Of a stretch of DNA of 64,000 nucleotides, positions 8,072 to 17,873 are shown piece after piece. The translations under genes were made by a program, and so were the position numbers. The stretch covers positions 2,391,001 through 2,455,000 of the forward strand of contig CP130629.1 of the NCBI GenBank assembly GCA_030644725.1, read 5' to 3'. Every line of letters starts with the position of its first letter. Positions within the stretch are counted from its first letter, which is position 1. Source of the DNA: Candidatus Electrothrix communis (GTDB lineage: Bacteria > Desulfobacterota > Desulfobulbia > Desulfobulbales > Desulfobulbaceae). The notes under the pieces were generated by a model. The model made no database searches and was not told where the DNA came from. It worked only from the letters and a program-made list of their open reading frames with translations.

Positions 8072-8967
8072 ATGATGACCGTTCCTTTAAAGGGTGCATT
8101 TTTACAGATATCTAATGAGCATGCAGATCATACTGTTGCGGGATGGCAGGTGGCTGTAAGTGATATGAACCGTCTTCAGATGGAATTGGTCATTATTCAA
8201 GCAGAGGCATATCTTAAACATGATGACTCGCGGGATGAAGTCACAAGAGGTTATATAATTAATGCGTTATGGCGTGCTGAAGAATTAAATATGAAGGTCT
8301 GGATAGGTCTGATTTATCCGAAAGGCTGTGTCGGTGATCAGGCATGCGTTAAAGATGAAGCACGTATAGATAATATAATAAAAAAAGCAAAGAGTCAGCA
8401 GACTTAATTTTTGAACAGTTTGGAAGTAGCAGCTCGTTCGGTGGTTTCTATCTTCCATTGGAGGGATGGACCCCAGAAGGTTATGATGAACTTAAATTCT
8501 ATAAAAAATATTTAATTGAGGTGAGTAAGTATTGCAGAAGCAAGGGTGAAGGGCTGCAGATAGCAACTTCGCCGTTTATTAATAAACAGAGCGCACAACA
8601 AGCAATAATTACAGAGGAGGTCTATAAGAGTTTCCTGAAGGAAACTGACCTGTCAATTATCCTGTTACAGGATGGCCTTGGAGGGAATAATGTTCCTTTG
8701 GATGTTGTTCCTGCGTATATGAGTGCTATGAAGAATGCCTGTGATGATGCAGGAATCGAGATGTGGGCAAATATAGAGGCTTTTGTTAATGATACCACGG
8801 CGGCTGGTTTTGAGAGAGTGCAGAAACAAATAACCGCTGCGCGTGAAGTAACCAATAACCTGGTGACCTTTGAGTTCTATAAATATTGGACCAGACATTT
8901 ACACATCCCAGGAGCAGCGGAACTGAATGATGCCTATTACCAAACATATATAGATACTACTCCCTGA
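8072..8967 (+). CDS. DUF4434-type (TIM-barrel, glycosidase-like) protein, frameshifted
   Basis: AGGAGG precedes the ATG. The first part reads GAFLQIS...WQVAVSDMNRLQMELVIIQ and LNMKVWIGLIYPKG, the second FEQFG...GFYLPLEGWTPEGYDELKFYKKYLIEVSKYCR, SIILLQDGLG, AGIEMWANIEAF and VTFEFYKYW, a pattern of alternating strands and helices as in DUF4434 glycoside-hydrolase-like proteins. The two parts lie in different frames; one added A near 8390 (AAAG to AAAAG) restores IIKKAKESADLIFEQFG. About 298 aa, with no signal peptide, unlike the second family member at 50875. The substrate is unknown. Confidence 0.65.
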
Positions 8968-9053
8968 CAGCTCTCCCGGGTCGGGGGTCCGTTGCACTCT
9001 CCCGCCCCGTAGCTACTGTCCTTCCATCCCTCCACCCGCAATGCCGCACCGAA

Positions 9054-10913
9054 TCAGTCTGCCGTATCCGCCTGCAAATCAAGAGCAATAAGATTGGCAT
9101 AAAGCCCTTCCCGAGCCATCAGCTCCTCATGACTGCCCTGCTCCGCAATCCGCCCCTGGTCCATAACCACAATACGATCGGCCCGCCGCACAGTGGAAAG
9201 GCGATGGGCAATGATAATGGAGGTACGGCCTGCAAAGCTTGCCTCCACAGCCTTCTCCAGCAAATTTTCCGCCTCGGTGTCCACCGAAGAGGTGGCCTCG
9301 TCCAGGATAAGCACTGCCGGGTCCCGGCATAAAATGCGGGCAAAGGCAAGGAGCTGTTTTTCTCCGGAAGAGAGATCAAGTCCGCCCTCCCCGATCCGAG
9401 TATCCAACCCCTGCGGTAACCGTTGGATAAAGACATCCATGCCGGTCTCCGCAAGCATTGCTTCAACCGCAGCCCGCTCCATACCTGTTTCCAGCCTGAT
9501 ATTAGCCAACACCGTATCCGGTTCAATCAAAACCTCCTGCAACACCAATCCGATCTTCCGGCGCAGATCCGAGACCGCAAAATCTCTCAGATCATGCCCA
9601 TCAAGAAAAATTTTTCCCTGGCTCGGATCATAAAACCGGACCAACAGGCTGATAAGGGTGGACTTGCCTGCCCCGGTGGATCCGACCAGGGCCAGGGTTT
9701 CTCCAGCCCTGATCTGCAAATTAATATCCCAGAGTACGCCTTGTCCGCCCTGCTCCCCCTCCTGCTGCCCATCCTGCTCATTACCTTCTTCTCCGTCTCC
9801 CTGATCCTCTTCATAAGAAAAGCCAACCTGCTCAAAGCGAATCTCCCCCTTAACCGAATCAATACAGAGAGGATCTTTGGGGGAATGGATACTGCTCCCC
9901 TTATCAAGCAGTTGAAAAATCCGTTCTGCCGAGGCAAGAGCTGACTGAACAATGGAGTATTTCTGAGAAAGGTCGCGCATAGGCTGAAAAAACAAGCGCA
10001 TATAGGAAAAAAAGGCCACGAGTTCTCCTATGGTCAGCTGACGCTTCAGCACCTCGCCACCTCCGTACCAGAGGATCACCGCCATGGCAAGAGAGGAGAG
10101 GAATTCGCTCAGAGGCATAAAAAAACCAAAGAGGCGAACCTGTGCCAAGCTTCGCTGCATGAATTCATGATTCAGCACGTTAAAGCGAGTCCTGCTGGCC
10201 AGCTCCCTTCCGTAAAGCTGGACGAGGGTCACAGCTGAGATATTTTCCTGGAGAAAGGAATTCACAACAGCCAACTGACTGCGCACAGCCCGAAACTGCT
10301 CTCGGGCAAGGCGGGAAAAAAACAGGGTTACTGTCAGGGCAAGGGGCAAAAAAAGTGCCATCACCGCAGCTAGACGGAGGTTGATAAACGACAGGACCAC
10401 AAGGATGCCCACGAGTTTCAGAAGATCATTAAAAAGGGTCACCATCACTGAGGTGAACATCTCGTGCATATTCTGAATATCATTGGTCAACCGTGTAACA
10501 AGCCGCCCAACAGGATGTCGATGAAAAAAGGCCAGATCAAGCCCGAGGATATGCTGATACAGATCATTACGCAGGCGATGCATGATCGACTGGCCGATGT
10601 ACTCCAACAACACGACCTGAATAAATCCGGCAGCAAAAGCGAGGAGCACAGCCCCGCCGTAAATGAATGCCAGGTTTGCCAAACCAGCCAGACGAACCGC
10701 CGTGTCCTGATCAGCAACAGCAATATACCTATCTATACCCAACTGCATCAGGCGCGGCAGAGCAAGGGTTGCACAAGTGATAAGGAGAGACAGAAAAATA
10801 CTGGAAAAAATACCCAGCTTATGGGGTCGGCAATAGCTGAGAATCCGCTGCCATATACGAACATCAGAGACCTTACCGACACGGCCCTCTTCAAAATAAC
10901 CAAAATTATGCAT
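9054..10913 (-). CDS. Heterodimeric ABC exporter subunit B (canonical catalytic site)
   Basis: A 619-aa half transporter: six transmembrane helices (about residues 35-310) then an ATPase domain with Walker A GSTGAGKS (411-418), signature LSSGE (514-518) and Walker B LILDE (535-539). The catalytic glutamate is present but the signature departs from LSGGQ. The partner gene has the opposite arrangement, which is the hallmark of heterodimeric exporters such as TM287/288 or BmrCD, where one of two ATP sites is degenerate. An acidic, low-complexity insert rich in E, Q and G (368-391) sits in the N-terminal part of the ATPase domain. It shares one base with the upstream partner (TAATG), implying coupled translation. 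A multidrug or lipid substrate is inferred only. Confidence 0.92.
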   Translation of the reverse strand: MHNFGYFEEGRVGKVSDVRIWQRILSYCRPHKLGIFSSIFLSLLITCATLALPRLMQLGIDRYIAVADQDTAVRLAGLANLAFIYGGAVLLAFAAGFIQVVLLEYIGQSIMHRLRNDLYQHILGLDLAFFHRHPVGRLVTRLTNDIQNMHEMFTSVMVTLFNDLLKLVGILVVLSFINLRLAAVMALFLPLALTVTLFFSRLAREQFRAVRSQLAVVNSFLQENISAVTLVQLYGRELASRTRFNVLNHEFMQRSLAQVRLFGFFMPLSEFLSSLAMAVILWYGGGEVLKRQLTIGELVAFFSYMRLFFQPMRDLSQKYSIVQSALASAERIFQLLDKGSSIHSPKDPLCIDSVKGEIRFEQVGFSYEEDQGDGEEGNEQDGQQEGEQGGQGVLWDINLQIRAGETLALVGSTGAGKSTLISLLVRFYDPSQGKIFLDGHDLRDFAVSDLRRKIGLVLQEVLIEPDTVLANIRLETGMERAAVEAMLAETGMDVFIQRLPQGLDTRIGEGGLDLSSGEKQLLAFARILCRDPAVLILDEATSSVDTEAENLLEKAVEASFAGRTSIIIAHRLSTVRRADRIVVMDQGRIAEQGSHEELMAREGLYANLIALDLQADTAD

Positions 10914-12823
10914 TATCGGCCCCTCCCCTGCTGCTTCTCAGCCATAGCCTGATAAAAATCATTGTGCAGCAAGAGGTGCTCATGGTGCTCCAAGGCCACA
11001 GCCTTGCCCTGATCAAGCAGAAGGACCTGATCTGTGCCGGATAAAAGCTTCAGGCGATGAGAAACAATGAGGACAATCTTGCCCGTGACACGGGCACGAA
11101 TACCGGCAAAGACCTGTTGTTCGGTCTCCACGTCCAGGGCAGAGAGGGCATCGTCAATAATCAGAACCGGCCTGTCAGCCAACAGGGCTCGGGCAATGGC
11201 CAGACGCTGTTTCTGGCCCCCGGAAAGACGCAGGCCTCGCTCGCCGACTCTGGTCTGATACCCGTTTTCCATGGCAAGGATTTCCGTGTGGATAGCCGCT
11301 AATCGGGCAACATTCTCAATCTCCTCCTGCGAGGCATCAGGGGCCGCAAGACTGATATTTTCCGCAACCGTGCTGGAAAAAAGAACCGGATTTTGGCTCA
11401 CATAACTGATCTGCTCCCGAATCAAGGCCGGAGCAACGCTATTCACGTCCTGATCAGCAAAGAAAAGCATCTCCTCCGAGACCGGATACTGCCTGGTCAG
11501 CAGGCGGCATACGGTGGACTTTCCCGAGCCTGTCCTGCCCGCAATACCGAGAATACCAGGTCGTAAATCCAAATCAATCTCTGACAAGGCAGAAACTCCA
11601 GCCTTATGATGGTTAGGATAGGAAAAATTCAATCCCCTCAGGGCAATTAGGGGATTCGATCTAAATCGTCCTGAAAACTCTTTATGGCACTCCTCCCCTT
11701 CCCCTTTTTTTCGACACGGAACTGTAGGGGCAGGCCCCTGTGCCTGCCCGCTTGTATACCGCAAGGGAGGTTCAGGGCGAACACAGGGGTTCGCTCCTAC
11801 GGTATGGAGACTGTTCTCAACTCGGGAACAGGCTGTTAACAGACGATTAATCCTGGCCAGCGAGGTAAACCCTCGTTGGGCAATATTGGTTACCCAGCCC
11901 ACTGCCATCATGGGCCAAATCAGCATATAGAGATAGTGAACAAAGGCAACAAAATCACCGAGCGTTATCGCCTCTTTGATCACCAATTTCCCGCCGTAAT
12001 ACAGAATCAGCAGCATGCCCAGGTTACCCACCAGGATTGCCACTGGGAAAAGCAGGCCCTGCACCACAGCCACCTTGAGGTTGGCAGCAACATATTTTTC
12101 TCCCAGCTCGCCAAAGGCCCTGACCTGCTGCCCTTCCCTGGTATAGCCCTTGATCAGGCGGATAGCAACCATGCTGTTACGGGCGAACTCCGTAATCAGG
12201 CCGAAAAAATGCTGCACCTTATCAAAACGGGTATGCAGCCTATCAGAGAGAAACCAAGCACTGAGGCCCAAAAGAGGCAGAGGAAGAACCGCCATCAGGG
12301 TGAGAAAGGGGCTGATATATAACATCAGCACCAACGCAGCCCCTGAAATCACCAAGGCATCGGCAGCAGCAACCATGCCCATCCCACTGGCCATCTGAAC
12401 AGCGGCCAAATCATTGGAGGCATGGGCCATGAGATCTCCCGGAGGATGTTGATCAAAAAAGGATCTGTCCATGGCAAGGACATGAGCAAAGAGACGAGCA
12501 CGCAGGTGTGCCTCCATGCGCCGGGAAAAACCGATAATCAGAACCCGCCAGGTAAAACGGAGAATCATGATACCTGCCGCTGTGAGAAGGAGAAAGCCCC
12601 CAAGACGCAGAAGCCCTTGCGAGGTGGCCGTGCCGTCTTTCAGAATATCAACGGTCTGCTTCAGGTAGAGAGGGATGGTCAACTGCAAAAAATCCACTGC
12701 CAGCAGGGCGAGAAAACCGAGCAACAGCCGATAGCGGTATTGAAAATAAAGAGGCTTGAGAAGGGCCAGGAGGACGGCAAGGGAGGGTTTTTCTTGGGAT
12801 GGCTCCGATTTTTGTGAGGTCAT
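10913..12823 (-). CDS. Heterodimeric ABC exporter subunit A (degenerate site) with inserted repeat peptide
   Basis: A 636-aa half transporter: membrane domain to about residue 325, Walker A GRTGSGKS (429-436), canonical LSGGQ (533-537) and Walker B LIIDD (554-558), where Asp replaces the catalytic Glu. This marks the non-hydrolytic ATP site of a heterodimer with the next gene. Between the two domains, residues 340-370 are encoded by a dispersed palindromic DNA repeat (see 11714-11806) and do not belong to the family; the frame remains open. First gene of the pair, downstream of the J-domain and response regulator genes on the same strand. Confidence 0.92.
   Translation of the reverse strand: MTSQKSEPSQEKPSLAVLLALLKPLYFQYRYRLLLGFLALLAVDFLQLTIPLYLKQTVDILKDGTATSQGLLRLGGFLLLTAAGIMILRFTWRVLIIGFSRRMEAHLRARLFAHVLAMDRSFFDQHPPGDLMAHASNDLAAVQMASGMGMVAAADALVISGAALVLMLYISPFLTLMAVLPLPLLGLSAWFLSDRLHTRFDKVQHFFGLITEFARNSMVAIRLIKGYTREGQQVRAFGELGEKYVAANLKVAVVQGLLFPVAILVGNLGMLLILYYGGKLVIKEAITLGDFVAFVHYLYMLIWPMMAVGWVTNIAQRGFTSLARINRLLTACSRVENSLHTVGANPCVRPEPPLRYTSGQAQGPAPTVPCRKKGEGEECHKEFSGRFRSNPLIALRGLNFSYPNHHKAGVSALSEIDLDLRPGILGIAGRTGSGKSTVCRLLTRQYPVSEEMLFFADQDVNSVAPALIREQISYVSQNPVLFSSTVAENISLAAPDASQEEIENVARLAAIHTEILAMENGYQTRVGERGLRLSGGQKQRLAIARALLADRPVLIIDDALSALDVETEQQVFAGIRARVTGKIVLIVSHRLKLLSGTDQVLLLDQGKAVALEHHEHLLLHNDFYQAMAEKQQGRGR
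11714..11806. repeat. Dispersed palindromic repeat inserted in frame in the ABC gene
   Basis: Reads GTAGGGGCAGGCCCCTGTGC, a spacer, then a GGGCGAACACAGGGGTTCGC arm and CCTAC, matching the two-hairpin elements at 29637, 30673 and 39880. Its translation on the minus strand gives a 31-residue linker (VGANPCVRPEPPLRY, GQAQGPAP) between the membrane and ATPase domains. The length keeps the frame open. Confidence 0.85.
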
Positions 12824-12884
12824 AGCTCTACGTTCGGGGAAAGAGAGGAGAGGGGAGGACTAAAGTAGACCCCGCACCTGGGAA

Positions 12885-13898
12885 TTACTCAGGCTTATTG
12901 CGGAGCAATTCATTATAGGCGGTGGTCAGGGCGATAAATTCCTCATGCTCACCCCCTTTATCCGGGTGCAATTCCTGGGCCTTTTGACGATATAACCGGG
13001 TGAGTTCAGCCTTGCTCATGGCATCCAGTGCAGCCGGACCAACTCCGAAAATACTCGCAGCCTCTTTTTGCGCCATATGAGGCCGTTGCGGTTTATGCGG
13101 CCTAGCCTGCTGCTGACGCCCGAAAGAGCTGCGTGCAGGATCTGGCCCAGGCCCGGTCTGCGGGAAAGAGTAATCAAAGAACATGATCACATAGCGGATC
13201 ATATACGAAACCAGATCATCATCTCTCTCCAGCCCCTGCCAAAAAAGGCGGTCCTGATCCAGTCGACAGAGTTCTTTGAGGAAATACCCATCAAGCTGGT
13301 CATTATCCAAAGCATAGGGCATTGCCCGAGCAAAAGCCCCGTTAAAATGGCGCTGCAAGTCGAAGATCGTGAAGATATAGGCCTTATATTCGTCAGGAGA
13401 GAGGTATTGTTCCCGTTCAAGCATGAGCTGCTCAAGTTCATCACGGGATTTATGGAGGAGGGTTCTGAATAAAGAGGGAGAGCGATCCACGTCCCGCTGA
13501 TCAACCTGACCAAAGCGGAGAAAATGGATCCTTCTCCTGTCAAAGATATGGGTGTTGGCAAGAATATGCTGTCGCTCCTCTTTATCCGGGGGCTTCCAGC
13601 TTCTCCCCCCCTGCCCTCTTCCAGAAAAAGAATCAAGGCGTGCCCGAATCTCTGGATCAAGAAAGGGCATAAAAAGCGACTCAACCGTATCGTAATCAGC
13701 TGCGATTCCGGTCTCCTGCAAACGCGTAAAAATCAGGTCATCAATATAAAATGAGAAGCCCCCAGGATAGACAAAAAACCTCCCTGGATCCTCTCCGAGC
13801 TCAAGCAAATCCCGATTCCGGTATATCCCGTTATCAAGAAAAGACTCGCGCAGGAGATAATACACCCGGTTATCGCGAAAACGACGAGCAAGATACAT
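12885..13898 (-). CDS. J-domain protein with unknown N-terminal region
   Basis: A 337-aa protein whose last about 65 residues form a DnaJ J-domain: IFGVGPAALDAMSKAELTRLYRQKAQELHPDKGG, with the invariant HPD tripeptide. Residues 1-250 are a mostly helical, arginine- and aspartate-rich domain not recognised, followed by a Gln/Pro-rich linker. A C-terminal J-domain with no G/F or zinc region makes it a class C co-chaperone that would recruit DnaK to a specific client. It lies between the response regulator and the ABC exporter pair on the same strand; involvement with that exporter is only a guess. Confidence 0.8.
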   Translation of the reverse strand: MYLARRFRDNRVYYLLRESFLDNGIYRNRDLLELGEDPGRFFVYPGGFSFYIDDLIFTRLQETGIAADYDTVESLFMPFLDPEIRARLDSFSGRGQGGRSWKPPDKEERQHILANTHIFDRRRIHFLRFGQVDQRDVDRSPSLFRTLLHKSRDELEQLMLEREQYLSPDEYKAYIFTIFDLQRHFNGAFARAMPYALDNDQLDGYFLKELCRLDQDRLFWQGLERDDDLVSYMIRYVIMFFDYSFPQTGPGPDPARSSFGRQQQARPHKPQRPHMAQKEAASIFGVGPAALDAMSKAELTRLYRQKAQELHPDKGGEHEEFIALTTAYNELLRNKPE

Positions 13899-13913
13899 GG
13901 CGCAATAAACGAC

Positions 13914-14285
13914 TCAGGTTACATCGAGTAATTTTCTGACAGCATTGATCAGATCATCAATGGGAAAGGGCTTGGCAAAGGCGGCATTTGCACCGAGCTC
14001 CAAGGCTGCTGGCAAATACGTTTCCGGCCCTATACGCCCTCCCCCGGAGATAGCTATAATCTTGATGTCGGGGTATTTTTTACGGAGAAAGGTAATAGTT
14101 TCCATCCCTTCCTGTTCCGGCATAATCAAATCCGTAATCACCAAATCATAGGCATTTTTCTCGAATAAGCGCAGGCCTTTCCTTCCGTCAGCAGCAGCCT
14201 CCACCTCGAATCCGGCATACTCCATAGCCCGACAGAGCAGATTACGCATTTGTTCATCATCATCTATAATCAGTATGTTTCGCAT
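13914..14285 (-). CDS. Single-domain response regulator (CheY-like)
   Basis: A 123-aa receiver domain with acidic pair D8-D9 (IDDD), phospho-acceptor D52 (VITDLIMPE), S80 in place of the usual Thr/Ser switch residue and K105 (AFAKPF). No output domain, so it acts by protein contact in a phosphorelay. GAGG lies 11 nt upstream of the ATG. No kinase is adjacent; it heads a minus-strand run of J-domain and ABC exporter genes. Confidence 0.9.
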   Translation of the reverse strand: MRNILIIDDDEQMRNLLCRAMEYAGFEVEAAADGRKGLRLFEKNAYDLVITDLIMPEQEGMETITFLRKKYPDIKIIAISGGGRIGPETYLPAALELGANAAFAKPFPIDDLINAVRKLLDVT

Positions 14286-14373
14286 AGAAAATATACCTCA
14301 AAAAATCAGCTCCGCCGCACGGAGTTTCTTTCCCCCTGTTAAGATACTCTACAATGTATTATACAACGCTTTT

Positions 14374-16713
14374 TCAAAAAAACTGATCGCGAAAAATACA
14401 CTCTCTGAAAAAACGAATCAATTTTTCCCGTCTGCGCATAATTCTGATCTGCTCCGGGATGAGATCAGAGGGAATATTTTTCATAACAGACATCTTATAT
14501 TCCACATTGGAAGCAAAACGATTGTCAAGATACCAGGCAAAGACCAAGCCAAAGAGAAGCCCAGGCGGAGTAAAGCCTTCTTCACCACTAACCAACCTCG
14601 TATAGCAATGTTTTTCTTCTTTTACCGGACACATCCGGCTGAGTTGCAAACAGGTGTCCAATTCATCAGGGGACAGAAAGCTGTTGAGCTCCTGTCGTTT
14701 CCTCGTGATCAGGCGATACAATCTGCCAACCTGCCGTTCCTGGACAAACACATCCTCCATCCCCTTTTCCTGGCAGTAATTTCCCAGCAAGGACTGTCCC
14801 AAGGCAATAAGCACAGCAGCTTCCAGACGCTCTGGATATTCTACTTGGTCCTGGCGGATCTTTATACAACGATCTTCAGGGTCATAAAAAGAAAAGACAT
14901 TATCCCATTGCTGGCATCGCTTCCAAGAGGCGGTCTCCACCAAGGAGATCCCGCTCAGACATTGTAGATGATCCGGGTGAATGTCTGGGTGACGCCAAAA
15001 GATCTCAAGAACAGCAGCAGAAATATCGCGACGTAAGGAGGACGCCATTTTTTCCGGTAAATTGGCATCCAGAGTGAGATACCTAAATTCCAGCCCCTCA
15101 ACAATCCGAGCTATCCGCTCATAGCGCATGCAGGGGATAAGCTTATCCGCTGAAATTCGAACAGAGAATTCCGGGCCAGGCAGGCTGGTCTCAGCTACCG
15201 ATGGCAGCGCAAGCAAACCGGTCTCTCGTAATCCCCACATACTGCGGACAACAAGGGCAAGGGCATTGGGATCGTGCTGAATAACCCGCTGTCGCTCCAA
15301 GAAATTTCCAGAAAAAATACGGGCTCGGACCGGTTCAAATCCTAATGTCCTCACCTTATCGCTATCAATGTAAATCGGCTCTTTCTTTTCTAGGATATAG
15401 TTCTGCAAAACAGAACCCGGAATATCGGCAAGATCCAGAGTGAGAACATGGGAAAACAGCCCATGAATCCCACCGGAGATATTATGCCCATAGGCACGGA
15501 TAAGGTCTGAAACGTAAAAACGCTTTTCCGGGGCCTCCCTGGTCGCATCGGTCTCACCCTTCTGTACCCAGATATTGGCGACCAAGAGCTTCAAGGCCTC
15601 TTCATTTTGGCGGATCACATCAGCCAAGCCCGGCACCTGAAGAATAGGAATAATAGAGGAATAGAGGCTCCCCGGAGCCAGAATAATAATATCAGCCTCA
15701 GCAATACACTGACTGACAGCCTCTGGCAATAAGGGCTCATCGGCGAAGCAAACCATAGTCCGTTCAACCGGATAACCCCGTCGGGCCTCACCGGCCTTGC
15801 GCTCACCGGTTACCAGCACCCCGTTTGCATAGAGCATCTGGAGTTGCGACGGAGTTGCCGTACAAGGGAGCACTGCCTGGGCACCTGCTCCGACGGCCTG
15901 AGATAGATCGGACAGGCCCTCCATGATTGCGGTCTGCATCCGCTTCTGGTTGGCAGCCAATTCAGCTGTCCGAAAAAAAGCAGGCAACTTCCCGTAGACA
16001 GCAGCGGCAAGGAGGAGATTACCAAGGCATTGGGGACGATGCAAGGCAGCTACCATGCGCTCATCAGAAAACAAGCGCCGCATTAAATCAACAAGATACC
16101 CAGCCAAGGCCGGGGGAAACATCTCCGGTACCACCCCGCTTTCCGCCCATAACTGCTCTGCTGATTCCGGCGGTTTATTGAAACGAAAATTAAAAAAACC
16201 ATGCAGAGCAGCAGCGGTTTTCAGGGCTGCTGCATCATCCAGCTGATACTGCTCTTTCAGGTTAATGCTGCGAATAGAAGAAAGCAGGACATGGCGCAGA
16301 TCGCCCAAACCAATCAGCGGAAAATCCTTGAGCATCTCCCCGGTAGAGCCGCCATCGTCGGTGACACAGACAATAGAGTGCAAATGCGGGAAGACCTCTT
16401 TTAAGCCGGTAAAAGGGGTTTCCTTCCAATCCTCGCGCCGCGAGTCACCACCGACCACATTAGAAAGACCGGTTCCTCCGCCCAGTACGACGACCCGCAC
16501 ATCCTTCACATCCACCTGACAGAGCCCGGCAGCCAGCCGACGCCAGTCTTCCAGGGTGTAGCCGGAAACATCACGGGGTGGTTCTTCGCCGAGAGCAAAG
16601 GCAAGAACCCGTTCCGTCAGACTCCCCTTGCCCATGAAATCAAGGGGAGAAAAGACCTTTTTAGTAACGCCTGCTAAGAGGTCACCCAAAGGGATATTTG
16701 TATTGTTTTCCAC
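14374..16713 (-). CDS. CofD/YvcK-family protein with long extensions
   Basis: A 779-aa protein. After an about 70-residue N-terminal part come VVVLGGGTGLSNVVGG and VCVTDDGGSTGEMLKDFPLIGLGDLRHVL, the nucleotide/substrate-binding signature of the 2-phospho-lactate transferase CofD and gluconeogenesis factor YvcK family; later ADIIILAPGSLYSSIIP is also typical. The C-terminal 300 residues (after about 480) are not part of the basic fold and were not recognised. YvcK proteins bind UDP-sugars and affect carbon and cell-wall metabolism; the exact role of this long version is unknown. Start GTG at 16713. Confidence 0.82.
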   Translation of the reverse strand: MENNTNIPLGDLLAGVTKKVFSPLDFMGKGSLTERVLAFALGEEPPRDVSGYTLEDWRRLAAGLCQVDVKDVRVVVLGGGTGLSNVVGGDSRREDWKETPFTGLKEVFPHLHSIVCVTDDGGSTGEMLKDFPLIGLGDLRHVLLSSIRSINLKEQYQLDDAAALKTAAALHGFFNFRFNKPPESAEQLWAESGVVPEMFPPALAGYLVDLMRRLFSDERMVAALHRPQCLGNLLLAAAVYGKLPAFFRTAELAANQKRMQTAIMEGLSDLSQAVGAGAQAVLPCTATPSQLQMLYANGVLVTGERKAGEARRGYPVERTMVCFADEPLLPEAVSQCIAEADIIILAPGSLYSSIIPILQVPGLADVIRQNEEALKLLVANIWVQKGETDATREAPEKRFYVSDLIRAYGHNISGGIHGLFSHVLTLDLADIPGSVLQNYILEKKEPIYIDSDKVRTLGFEPVRARIFSGNFLERQRVIQHDPNALALVVRSMWGLRETGLLALPSVAETSLPGPEFSVRISADKLIPCMRYERIARIVEGLEFRYLTLDANLPEKMASSLRRDISAAVLEIFWRHPDIHPDHLQCLSGISLVETASWKRCQQWDNVFSFYDPEDRCIKIRQDQVEYPERLEAAVLIALGQSLLGNYCQEKGMEDVFVQERQVGRLYRLITRKRQELNSFLSPDELDTCLQLSRMCPVKEEKHCYTRLVSGEEGFTPPGLLFGLVFAWYLDNRFASNVEYKMSVMKNIPSDLIPEQIRIMRRREKLIRFFRECIFRDQFF

Positions 16714-16756
16714 CTGAAAATCTTTTCCTTACGTCCCTGTTCTTGATCTTACAATG

Positions 16757-16832
16757 CCGTAGGGGCGACCCTATCTGTTCGCCCTTTTTATACTTTTTAT
16801 ATGCAGGGCAGACACGCAGGTCTGCCCCTACA
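16757..16832. repeat. Dispersed two-arm palindromic repeat (family A)
   Basis: Begins GTAGGGGCGACC and ends GGTCTGCCCCTAC, with internal arms GGGCGAAC/GTTCGCCC-like and GGGCAGAC/GTCTGCCC. It lies between cofD-like and mdh genes. Same family as 29637, 30673, 39880 and 42603. Confidence 0.75.
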
Positions 16833-16854
16833 TTCCTTCTCTATCCCTTACAGC

Positions 16855-17781
16855 CTACAGCCCGGTAGCCTGCATCTGTGCAGATACAGCTTTCACAGAA
16901 TCCTGCAAGGCGCTTTTCTCCTCATCCGTCAAGGCGAATTCAAGAATGCGTTCCACCCCATTCTCTCCCAACACCACCGGAACCCCAAGGAAATAATTGG
17001 ATATCCCAAATTCACCTTCAAGATAGGCGGCACAGGGCATCACCCGCCGACTGTCCTTGAGCACAGCTTCGGCCATCTCAACAGCAGCCAGACCGGGGGT
17101 ATAAAAGGCACTGCCGGTCTTCAGATGATTAACAATCTCAATGCCACCCTGCTGGGTTCGTTCAACGATTTCTGCAATCTTTTCTTCAGAGAGAAGATCC
17201 GTAATCGGCACCCCGCCCACATTGGCCAGTCGCACCATCGGCAACATCTTATCGCCGTGAATCCCCATGACCAAGGCGTTCACATCAGCAGGAGCTACTC
17301 CGAGGGCCTCAGCCAGAAAGGTCCGATAACGGGCCGAATCAAGCACCCCGGCCATCCCGACAATCCGGCTTTTATCCAGACCGGTGACCTTGAAGGCTGT
17401 ATGCACCATGGCATCAATGGGATTGGTGACCACGATCATAAAGCAGTTCGGCGAATGCTTGACCGCCTCTTCAGCGCAGGACTTAACAATAGCAACATTT
17501 TTGGCCAGCAGATCGTCACGGGACATCCCTGGTTTACGGGCTAGGCCAGCAGTAATAATCACCACATCGGAGTTGGCAGAATCCGCATAGTCGTTGGTGC
17601 CGGTCACGGTGCCAGCATACGAATCCAACGGCCCGGATTGCCAGAGATCCAAGGCCTTACCCTGTGGAATACCTTCCATAACATCCAGCAGGACGATATC
17701 GCCCAGATTGCGGGTCAGAGCCCAATGCGCCGCTGTAGCACCGACGTTGCCTGCACCGATTATCGTAATTTTTTTCTTCAT
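16855..17781 (-). CDS. mdh: Malate dehydrogenase
   Basis: A 308-aa LDH-like malate dehydrogenase interconverting malate and oxaloacetate with NAD(H) in the TCA cycle. Rossmann motif GAGNVG (9-14), NAD-selecting D33, substrate arginines R82 and R88 (LARKPGMSRDDLL), D148/R151 (VLDSARYR) and catalytic H175 (MGIHGDKM). R82 plus the MSR motif separate malate from lactate dehydrogenases. Normal length, intact frame. Confidence 0.96.
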   Translation of the reverse strand: MKKKITIIGAGNVGATAAHWALTRNLGDIVLLDVMEGIPQGKALDLWQSGPLDSYAGTVTGTNDYADSANSDVVIITAGLARKPGMSRDDLLAKNVAIVKSCAEEAVKHSPNCFMIVVTNPIDAMVHTAFKVTGLDKSRIVGMAGVLDSARYRTFLAEALGVAPADVNALVMGIHGDKMLPMVRLANVGGVPITDLLSEEKIAEIVERTQQGGIEIVNHLKTGSAFYTPGLAAVEMAEAVLKDSRRVMPCAAYLEGEFGISNYFLGVPVVLGENGVERILEFALTDEEKSALQDSVKAVSAQMQATGL

Positions 17782-17807
17782 GATTTTTCCTTTTTATAAG
17801 TACGCGG

Positions 17808-17835
17808 TAGAGGCACGGCACGTCGTGCCCCTACA
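17808..17835. repeat. Short palindromic repeat
   Basis: TAGAGGCACGGCACGTCGTGCCCCTAC: near-perfect inverted repeat between mdh and kdsB. It resembles the TAAGGGCACGG...CCGTGTCCCTAC palindromes near 20043 and 28322 and belongs to the same loose family. Confidence 0.65.
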
Positions 17836-17873
17836 TAATATCATTTTTTCGATCGTTTATCGTTGTGATTGCA

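Noticed and set aside
10464..10952. Plus-strand ORF of 162 aa over the ABC exporter genes
   Set aside because: Shadow frame opposite well-conserved transmembrane sequence.
14275..14967. Plus-strand ORF of 230 aa
   Set aside because: Shadow of the CofD/YvcK-like gene, with no recognised motif or ribosome site.
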